A stretch of 64,000 nucleotides of DNA from Zhengitettix transpicula (taxonomy: Eukaryota; Arthropoda; Insecta; Orthoptera; Tetrigidae): NCBI GenBank assembly GCA_037074705.1, contig CM073590.1, positions 217,340,746 to 217,404,745 on the forward strand. Direction: 5' to 3'. The notes beneath the pieces are model-generated. The model made no database searches. It was given only the letters and a program-made list of their open reading frames with translations, and was not told the origin of the DNA. Positions 38,977 through 50,900 of this stretch are shown one piece after another; position 1 is the first letter of the stretch, and each line of letters begins with the position of its first letter. Position numbers and translations under genes: made by a program.

Positions 38977-41900
38977 TTATTGGTGTATATGAAGTTTTCT
39001 ATTTCCTCAGAAGAGAACTAAAGTAACCAATAAATTGAATTACTTAGATCTGCGCTGTCTTTGACGTCGGTACATAAACGTTTGTTCCGACTTCTACTTC
39101 TGCTTCCAACCCCTCTCAATAACCCCTATTAATAACCTAAAGATACAATACCTCTTAAAATTTAAGTTTCCAAAATATAAGAATTATAATATTACATTTT
39201 GTAACATACAAAGTTTCTTAAATATAGCCCCTAACATATTAGTGCATTATAGTACATATTCCATTAAAAATAACACTCGAATTTATAAAATAAAATTAAT
39301 TCAGCTATTTAGGTACTCTTCTTCTGATATGTCCCATGCTATCTATATTTTAAGGAAGTTTATAGTGAAGCTAGTAAAAAAAATATTCCAGATTCTAGAC
39401 GTCGTCCTCCGGCATTAGCTATAAAAGCACAGTTTATGACTTCCTGTGCAATCCTATGATTTCTGTAATCTCGTAGCAACACTCCCAGAGTCTTCGAAAT
39501 TAAATTTTACAACTCAAGACGCGTACATTTTATTTTAAGATCGTAAAATTAAAATACTAAAAGGATGAGTTCTTCAGAGCTCCATAAGTTTTAACATTTA
39601 AAATATTGGTACGTACTTTGTAAAATTTCCTTCCATAACCAGTTGTAGGCGGACGAATTAAGTTAAGAAGTGGTTTCTGTAGTTGGAAAAAAATATAGTA
39701 AATCAATAAAAATTTTATTGAAATTAATCTCTTCACTGGCTTATTACGACTTCCAGACATATTGAGTCTAGAGTTACTGAAAGTACTTACGAAAAGTTTC
39801 AACTTTCGGAGACTTGACTTTCGAAGAATTCTCTCTCATACTTTTGTATAAATATTCTTGCCGTTCACTGACCGTCCCTTCCAGGAATGATCTTTTGCAA
39901 TTAATTTGGGCGGACTTTCGTATTTTATTACACAAAATATTTCAGTTGACTTAATATAATTTTAATTAATTATTCTTATTTAACAGTTAAGTTTTGCTAA
40001 GATAGCAGCAGCGAATTTAAAAGTAATAGTAATTTTAGCTCATTACTCTATTTAATAACATTTCCATTTGTTGAAAACGTAAAAACGTCCTTATAGATGA
40101 AGAATAACTAGATAAAGAAGAAGCCAAATCACAGCTAAAATTAAGTGATAAAATAAACACACACACAACTTTTCTGCAATCCTTGTTGCTTCCGTCAGGT
40201 GATTCAAAAATTGTGTTTTTGAGTTGTTTTATATATATATTATGTTTGTGTCACGGTATGTCGCTCTTACTGCTCTTACGTTTTTGACCCATCTAGACGA
40301 AAGTCACAAGGATTGCAGAAACGTTCTAAGGTCTTTATTTTATTACTTAATTTTTTTGTTCATTGGCTACTATTTTATCTTAATTAACATTCTTGTTCCC
40401 AATATATAACCGAAGATTTGATCACATGTCAATATTCAAACATATGGTCTAGCATAATAATTTTTCTGTTAATAAGTCTATGGATACTATTAATTGTGTT
40501 AATTATTTAATAGTTAAACATAGGAAACAAAACCTTTTCTTGAATATATATTTCTTAAGCATTAAGTTGACCAAACTGATTTTCTTTTTCAGGTCGTCGA
40601 TCTGTTAAATGACTTGTACACGTGCTTTGATTCGATCATTGAACACTTTGATGTGTATAAGGTAAGCATTCAAACGGTTAATATTTCACTAAACAAATTA
40701 TTTTGCCCTTATAACATTTACTTTGAAACCAATAGGATAATTAACAGTGTAATTATGGGCAACAGAGTAAATTTCGTTTAAATTAATTCATATAGTGTCC
40801 TCAACCCGAAATATCGCAAACATTACACGAATAAACGTTCAATTTAAATTCCCAAAATTATCGCTTGAATCCATTCTCACATACTGTCACTATTTCAGTT
40901 GGTTTTATTGATGGGTGTGCCTCTTTATGGATCTATAATATAATATTTGCGTCGAACAGAGAAGTGCGGCGGGACTTTGATAGACATATTGGTGATAAAT
41001 TCATAATAAATTTGAGGCTTTTAGTAACGGACACACGGTGTTGTTCTTACCATCAGTCAATATTTCTTTCTCTTACCGATGAGAATCATTTTAGTTATAT
41101 TTTATACAAGCAATCCGATTTTTTGGCATACTCTACACTCTTCCGATACATAAACAGTTCTACAATATATATACATTTTCTAATGACAGTCCTTAAATAA
41201 TTAAACATTTTATATTCTAAGTAAGAGTACGCTATAAAGTTTAACAAATGACATTCGGAAGCTACGCTCGTAACTATGGAGACAAGAACTTGCCTAGATT
41301 TAAGTGCGCCGCTGCTCGCATTTTTACGGCTCTATCTTTCGTTGCGCCACTATCAATGTGACGCTAACGTTCGATCATTCAATTTTACTGATACGATACA
41401 GTTGATAGTTTATAAAATGCGATACCTATTATAATTATATTATTCACGACCAGCTTGTGAATTTGTTACTTCAGTTTAAAAAGATATATCGTATCATGCG
41501 AAAAAAATGATAGTAGTATGAAAATACATTAGTTTTTCTTGAACTATGAATTTTTTATGCAGGTGGAGACCATAGGGGATGCGTATATGGTAGTATCGGG
41601 ACTTCCGATGAGAAACGGCACCCTCCACGCCCGGGAGGTGGCCAGAATGTCTCTGGCGCTGCTGGAGGCGGTTCAGGGCTTCCGTATCCGACACAGGCCT
41701 CACGAGCAACTCAAGCTAAGAATAGGGATGCACACAGGTAATCTACTGCAGACAAATATTGAACCTGTCTTATATGTTCATTTGATAGAGTAATTTTCAT
41801 AACGCCTAATCATTTTTAAGCAGCAAGCAATCACTCGTAGATATCTCCTGTTTGTAAATATTCAACAAATAATTATCTGAGATATATAAAAATTTAAATT

Positions 41901-44900
41901 AATAAAATCACCTGTAATCAATTTATGTATTTACACGAAAATAATCCAAGAAGAAACGTACTATTAAAAAAAATTATTTTTTCCAACAATTTTTGCTTTA
42001 TATATGTGATGCTTACTTTTAATTCTCCATATAATCACCTCCAGTAAAGAAGGCACGAACTTTCCAATATTCTTGTTATACTCCTCTATCGCCAGATATT
42101 AATTACTTGAACAACAAATGGACCAAGCAAAAACGATAAATCCCTGTAAAAACTACGATCAACTGCCAGGACATTTTCGCCCGCTTTATTCTTCAACTCA
42201 TCTTTGATGAGTGATAGAATCGGGTCATGCTCATTGCAGACAAGAAGCGCGCCACCAAATTAAATAATTTATTTTATTGGAATATAAGCTCAAGCCAGCA
42301 GCAAGTCGGAAATTGGAATTTCTGGTCCTAAGGCAGGATGCGTGCATGTAAAAATATAAGTCGAAGGGATTAAGACGGTTCCTTGGAAAAATTTCACCCA
42401 GTGGAAAATAACCCTGAAATATTTCGACCGACACCTCCCTCCACATCTCAGTACGTAGCTTCGTGAAGTAAAATATTTCAAAATGATTGATGGAGAAAGG
42501 TCAGGTGATTTCGATTCCACCCCTGTGTTGAGAAAATAAATTTTCGATCTCGGAGGAGAGGCGGGCTCGGGAAAAGTGCTATAAATTTCACTTCTCAGAA
42601 AGAATGGATCGCTGTCAAAGCAGTCTAGGAAGAACCGTGTAGGTCGAACCTAGAGAGAGAGAAAACTCAACCCAATGCATCTGAGGAATTCCACAACCAA
42701 TGAATCGTAGTTCATTTCCCAACTTCGAGACTACGAGTCGCTGAGCAGGAAAGAAACCTGAAATTCCGAGAAGCATCCCTGAGCCACCAGATACCTGCCG
42801 TCAATGCTTCTGGCCTCGAGAGAATAATTTGTGTGTGTATTTTTGCAACGAGATGCGTTTGACAAGAATTCACCTACACGACACCCACTAGTCATGACCC
42901 TTTTATTTGAACGAAATAATGTTTTTATTTGAGTCTCTTGTATATACTTCCCTGAAATAATCGCCCTAATAATCAAAAATTTAATAATACTGTTAACTGA
43001 TTATAATATTTAGTAATCAAATAAATAAAATGTTTTTATTATATAATCTGTTCAGTTCAAACCACCCACAACATAAAATTACTTTACAACATATTAATGT
43101 TTATGACTGAAAGTTTCACACCACTGTCCACATTTAGTTTTGTCTCACCATACACGTTCCTTAATTTATTGCACATTTCTGGGTGTTTCAACTTTTGGGT
43201 GATCATGAATCAAATAACAGACCTTATCGCACAATTAGTAACACACGAGAAGTATTTAGAACAGTTACACAAAGCACAATAAGTTTTCGCAACCTGCACT
43301 CACATAATACTGAGACAATTCGGGAAACCCTTAGATCTTAACTAAGAGAAACACAGTATAATGCGAGACAGAAATGTTAGAACGCTCATCATTCCTTGGC
43401 TTACGTTCGTAAAAAAAAAACAGAAAACAGAAACGTAGTAGTTTAATATATGAAAAAGTAATAAGTCATTGAAGTTACAGATTTAGAAATATGGAAACGT
43501 GATATAATTTAACTGTAATCTTTACAAAAGTTTAACAATTGAAACCTTTAACAGTGTGTACTGAAATTATTTTAATAGCGGAATCAAAACGCAAAATTAC
43601 AGGACTATTCGCAATCAATAAGACGTTACATACAAAGAAAACTCGTTCGAAAAACGTGACTGTCGGCTCGTTAGTTACATAAAAAGAATGGTAGTAATAT
43701 GAAAATTTCATTGCCATTCGAATTTTATAATTATATTAATTACGTAATTGAGATTACGGACTGATTTAATAGTTATTTAAATTTATCGCCGTACTTGTAT
43801 TAGGAATAGTATTTATGGGCTATTTGTATTGAAAAGAAGTAGTATTCTCAGTATCAAGGAAAATAGGCGAAAATTGTCATTCTAATTCATTATCTCATGT
43901 ATCTATGTAAATTATTCTATGAGTAAACATTATGAGCGCAATATATTTCCTGTTGCAGTTCCTTTTATTGTTGTTTAATCTAATAAAAACTCTAACTCAT
44001 TCTATAACTTCTAAGACTTTTTTTTCTTTTACCCATGTTCTCCATTTATGACAGTATAACAAATACCCGATAAACGCAATTTCCAAATTATCACATCATT
44101 ATTCAACATGAATTGGAAACAGTAAAGTTTTAGAATTTCAGTTAGTTAACATTTTAATAAAAATGTTAAATACACATAAGCAATATGAATGGTCATTTCT
44201 ACAGAAACTGGTGAAATGTCGCACTCGTAAGCGCTCAGGGCCCACTCCAACCTCTGGACAAGTAATTAGCCACTCGGTTCCATCTGAAGAGCACACACCA
44301 GTATGAAGAGAGGACAGTCGTTCAGCACTGCAGCCCCAGGGTTTTTCAGATTTCAAAAATATTTTAACATCGGTGTCTTGTATAAAGTTTATCTATTAAA
44401 GAAATCTCCTTGTCAAGTTCGAATGTAAACAGGTACGATTTGTCAGATTTTGCCGAAATGATCAAATCTACTACTAAATGCCTACTACCGCTAACCCAGA
44501 GTCCTTTGTCAAAAATATTCTACTTCATAATTAAAGAAACATATTTTAAGAAGAATATTATTTAAATCGATTATATTTATATATTTCTGTAGTATAATAG
44601 CATTATGCATGCCATGTCATCATTATGAATTATCTACATAATTTAATCTATTAGAGAAGAGTACATACAAATATTGTTCAATAAATAATTCGCCTCTACT
44701 GTGGAATTCAGACCGTCATATTAATCATACCGTTTTAACATAAAAAATTATATTATTGGTTACTATATTTAAAACAATCTCTAAATAATTGCAATACCTT
44801 TTTTTAAAACGAATGTATTCTAGATAACAACAGTCAGTGCAAGTTTTACCATTAACACACGTATACTTTGAGTCATTAAAATATTTTTTCAAGACTGATT

Positions 44901-47900
44901 GCCACGTTATTTTTGTTAAAAAAAAACCCTACGAAAATCGAAACCAACCACACTAATAATAATACTTTGTGCTTTGTAGGTTTTTTAATTTTCGTTATTT
45001 CAATTGAGTAATTATTGTGGATAAAATAAACGGATTTTGGAATCGTTAAGACGGAGACTCTCCAATTCCGGTTATTAAAATTTACTTTCACGTTTCATAA
45101 TTTGGAAGTACGTCTGTTTTATATCCCACAATAATGGTTTACAACACTCTTTGAAACTAATATTAGATTTTAATATCCACGTGTTTAAATTTGTGGCAAT
45201 AATACTACCAACTTCGATATTTCTCGTATTATCGAAACTAACCTATAAAAACCATAAATGAATTTTAAACTAAATTTGTTAAAAGTATTCCTGATTTAAT
45301 GGCATACATAGACGAAAACATTGATTATTACAGTCATTCATAAAACTATTTTCACGTTAAACCCATAGCTTCCCAGGGAATCGCCGTCGCCAAGTATCCC
45401 ATTCAATCTCCCGTGTGTAAATTATCCCACATTTCCGATAATATCTCAGAGCGTCCAACTTTGCTCAAATTAGATATCGGTAATAAATTAAAACTAGATA
45501 GTAATTTCAGTTTTCTAACTTCCAGACCACCGCGTCGCGAAAAAAAAAACTAATATTATGTAATAATAGTAACAAGGGCAGCGGAGTTGCAATAATCCAA
45601 ACTTAAAACATAAATTTAGTCTTTATGTTATTTAAAGTCTGCTAAGAAGACATTGTTTATCTCGTAACGTGAGACGTTCCTCGTCGTGGCAATAACTTCG
45701 TGTTATCGGATCCAGAATTAAGCATCCAGCCGTAAACTTAATAGACATCCACTTTCCGTTATTGGTAAACACGCGGTCACAATCCAAATTTGTAAACAAA
45801 GCTAATAAAGAGATGGGAACTTGTTATATCGCATAATACAATATTTATTTTTCGATAACGTTATAAAGGTAATATTACTTAGGAACATTTTAATCGGACA
45901 TTTAACAATATGACTATGAATCCCTGAAATGTTATCATTTAAGACTTGAAGGCATTGGTAGTTTTAATCGGAGATAATATTTCTCGTGTGACCTATTGCC
46001 TGATTTTGATAAGAAACACGTGAAATATGTCTCGTAAAGAGATAAAATATATCTTCGTACGAAGGAGTAAAAATAAACTACTTACACACTGAAGTGATAA
46101 TTCCACTTAATCAAATGTTTCTTTTATTGGCAGACACACGGTTTCATGAATATGGACAATGATTTTCGTTTATACTCGAAGAAATACCTAGTTCTTTGAG
46201 GAAAAAATAGAATTTCCAGTAACTAAAATTTTTGCGTATAAATCCAATAGCTTAATTTTCATTAACACAGATACGATCATAATCAGCGTCTTTTTCTGCC
46301 AAAAACGAGAATAATTTGGTTTTTAAATCTAACTAACGATTTTTAACTCAGTGTTTGACGAAAGCATACAAAGAATCATACAATTTTTTCTTATCTTATC
46401 AATGTTAAATATAAAAATAATCTGGAATTGTTTGTTGTTTCCAGAAATTTATTAGAACTTTGGAACCATGGAATCAAATATAAATTCAGTATTGATTAAT
46501 TGGACAAAAAAGACAAACTAAAAAATCAACAGCAAAACGTATCTTCTACACATCCGTATATAACATTTTGTCCGCAAAGATACAGGAAAAAAATTATGTA
46601 TTATGTATTAGTGTGTGTTTATATTCATGTAAATTTCACGTCTAGTACTGTTCTGTATTTAAATATTTTTTGCTTTATCGAATTTACCAGTATCAAACTT
46701 AACAACAGTCATTTACATAATATTCAAATATAAATTAAAGAATAAGAAAGATAGTCAATTCAGACAAAAAAAGTGTTAACATAAATACCACACAGCGTTT
46801 CTGGGATCCTTGTCGCTTTCGTCAGAGACGAAGAAGAGCCTAGAGCGACACAACTGCACAAATCAGTTGACAAAACTCAAAAGCATTTGCTCTGAATATG
46901 TCAGAGAAATAATTTTTTTAAAAAATTCATAATACCGTGAATGCATTTTTTTTTGTAAATGCTTACATTGAAGTTGTAAAGATTTTTTATTGTATAAGTT
47001 TATTAAAAAAATCAGGTATTTAGGGAATTCTATTAAAAAAAATTTTATCAAATATAAATTGGTAAATTTTTTATACAAGCACTCCACTGTTGATTAAACC
47101 CCGCTCTTACATCAAGTTTTGATATTTCCAAAAATTATTTCAAATACTTCATATCAAGGAATTACTTTCAGAAAAATATTATAGATATTAAACATGCTTC
47201 AATATTAGCCGATCAGAAATAAGTCTGAGGTCGTGCCGAGCGCACACGCTGGAAGATTTAATTGCGAAAATGTGGGATCCTACCACTCCCACGTCTAAAC
47301 ACAAAGGGCCATGCAATAGAGTCGACGAAAGAGAGACTAATCTATTTAGATGATTCCCTGAACAGCAGAACGACTTCATTTGACATGGAAATGAACGTCA
47401 TCGTGACTAAGAACATTTTCGTACTAATATATTCATGAGGTTAACAAAACAAGTGACTTGTTAAAATTAACATTTAATGGTTTGTTTTTAATTTAACTGA
47501 TAAAGGGCGCAATTTAATGAATATATATATATTTTTACATTGGATTTATGACACTACTGCATAATTTTATGTTTCTTCTTGCAATTTAAATAGCATTTCC
47601 TAAATACCTACATTTTTTAATAAACGTACCGGTATACAATAAAAAATCTTCACAACTTCAATGTAATCATCTACAAAAAATTGTACATTAACGGTATTAT
47701 GAAAGTAAAATAATTTATTTCTCTGGCATATTCAGAGAAAATTCTGTTTAATAACATGCCTGTACACTTAATTTAATTAATTGTAAATTTCTAAGCAATC
47801 CGACGACGAATAAGGCAAGAAATAAATAAAACCACGTTCGAGTATGGTTAGTACAGTAAATAAAATAGACGTTAGTATGGTTAAAAACATTATTACGTGA

Positions 47901-50900
47901 AAATGATCTCGACTTACGCAAATAATTTTGGTAAATTGATGGCTGTTTGATGCTTTTGCAGGGCCTTGTGTAGCAGGAGTAGTGGGACATAAAATGCCTC
48001 GATATTGCTTGTTTGGAGATACAGTCAACACTGCGTCTCGGATGGAGTCACATGGCCTCCGTAAGATACCATCTTTATTATATAGCCTTTATCATAATTA
48101 TTATTAATAGCATTTGATCAAAATTTATTTTTAAGTAATGATAATAATATATAAGATAATGAATTTTATTATTATGCTTCTATATGTATATAAAATTTTC
48201 AATCATATTTATGTTCTTACTCTCTTCAGTCATATATTCCACATATACTTGGTTCTATATTGAGTGAAATTTCACAAGATTAGCATTTAATATAACTTCA
48301 ATCCACAGAAAAGGTCAATTAAGTACATATGCAAATATTTTCACCATCCTGATGATTGCTTTTATGTGAATTTTCAATCCATGAGGCGGTTAGTTGCATT
48401 TATAAGTAGTATTATTTTGGTCTCATAATGTGTTCGTTCACATTTTGCTAAATATGAAGAACTTTTACTATGGTTTACGTCATTAAAAAATTACGTAAAT
48501 TTTGAACTTACAAAATACATAACATATTTGCAAAGTTATACAAAAATTAAAAAATTTACGTCCGATTGAAAATAATGAATATGAAAGGTAGCCAATTCAG
48601 ACAAAAAAACTGATAATATAAAAACCACACAACTTTTCTGGGATCCTTATACCTTTCCTCAGGTGCGAAAAAGAGCTTGTTTTGCTCTAGGCTCTTCTTC
48701 GCACCTGAGGAGAGGAGACAAGGATCCCAGAAACGTTGTGTGGTTTTTATATTATCACTTTTTTTGTCTTAATTGGCTATCTTTCTTATTCATTATACAA
48801 AAATTATTTACGTGTAACATTTAAGATGTCAATTTCTACTATAAAATTTAAAAATCATAATTTCATTCGAGTATTTAAGCAAAGATTCTTTTTACATACG
48901 TATATTTTTGGATGTATAATAGTTTGAATAATTATATTCCCGATTAAATCATTTTTAGGAAAAAAACATGTGAACTGATAATTGAAAACATTTAAATGAA
49001 ATGGTTTAATAAAGTAATGCTATTTTATAAACATGAACTAAATAATAATTTTATTGAAAGAGAGAAAATAAGTTATGTTATTACAGTTCGTCAAGATTTA
49101 GTTACGACAGCATTTTCAGAAATTTTGTCATTACACTAAACTAGCAATACCAAATAAATATATACCGAAACCAAACACCTATAAATGAGATATCTTTCTT
49201 ACAACGGAAAAAAAGTGCTTATAACAAATAGTAATAAATTATATATTTTATCAGCAAATGTTCGTTCTGACCAGCATTCATGAAACGTTAAAACATGTGT
49301 ATATAACTGTAAAACGTCGTAGTTGGAGCCCAAGCATGAGCGTTTTCGGGGATTTTGAGAAGTGGAATTTTTAACACGCTTAACCACATTCGATATAATG
49401 GCAGGTAAAAATATCGTTCTGGAAGGTCAAATCCTTGTTCGACATCTAAAGCGTTGTAAATGGAATTTATAACAGTAATAAGCGGCCACAGAAACCTGCG
49501 GGGGTCGACGGGAAAGGGGTATTTTAATTACATTTGTGTTCATCAGTGGGAACGAACATGACAGCTGTTCCTCTACTGAGTGGGCGGACAGATAAACGTG
49601 CGTGGGCGTGTTCAGCGCGAGGATCCGAGGACGATCATGGGCTTATTTGTGTGCCGCTAGACACTTTACAAGCGTACAGACGTAAAATTCACTACATAAC
49701 CCTTTACAATGACTACGAGAGCTTTAATCCGTAAAATAAAGCATTATTCTGAGATAACTGCTTCTTTTAAACCTCAGCACATGTTTAAAAAGGTTTTAGA
49801 GTTTTCCATCGTTTATGATGCGAACGATAAATTAAGTGATTATTTTGGAGAGAGGAAAGTATAATGAAAGGAATAATTGTATCTTATGCATAATTAGTAA
49901 GATTCTGAAAATTTGCTTAAGTGACGGGGAAAAAAGATAAAGTAAAAGTTCACGATCGAACAAAGGCTTCTTATGAATCCCCAGTCTTGACTGGTTTCTT
50001 GTTAATCATTTTGTGTTAATCTCTTCATTTCAAATAATATTTTATGTATATAGTATGACCCTTGCCATTTACTAATATCTTAAATTTTAACTTCGAGAAC
50101 AAATTCTCACAAGGCTCTGAGATTTCTATTGGATTGAAAATGTTTAAGACAATCAATTTAATGATTTATTTCTAATTAAGTCAAAAAATTGGACACATCT
50201 TACTATATATATTCTGTTTTCCATGTAATATGTAAAAATAATTATTGGTGTTAAACAAGCTTTACAATAATTTTTCAGCTCTGAAAATTCACGTCAGTCC
50301 CAGCACTAAAGAGGTTCTCGACACTTTCAACACATTCAAGCTAGAACTAAGAGGTGAAATCGAAATGAAGGTAAAGTAAATCAATGCATTACTGGGAAAT
50401 AATGTATTTACTTAATTTTCAGTTTTCCACCTAATAATAACTTGTTTATTTAGTATTATTTAATTGCATATTTATATTTTACATATGTATTAATATTTAA
50501 ATGTGGATTATGTTGCTAGAATCAAGATGATCGCGAGTAACGAAATATATTTAAACTAATTTTAAATATGCTTTGGTAATGTTGTTTGTGAAACCGTGAA
50601 AGTTGGCATAAATTAAATTAAATTGTCCGAAAGATTTATAATATTATAATAAAAGTATGGCCAAAAAACAGACAATAATGTAAAAAAACCTCACAACGTT
50701 TCCTCCGCCAATCGATGGACCTTATCAAGTGAACAAAATGTAACTTCAGTTCATATTATATTATTCATTATATTAACTTGTTTACTAAATTTAATTATAT
50801 AAAAGTGATTAATATTTTGATAATTATTTTCGTTTTTAATGTAATTGTTTAATAACATTATGGAAAATTTCAATTGTTTCCAAATTAACAAAATAAAAAC

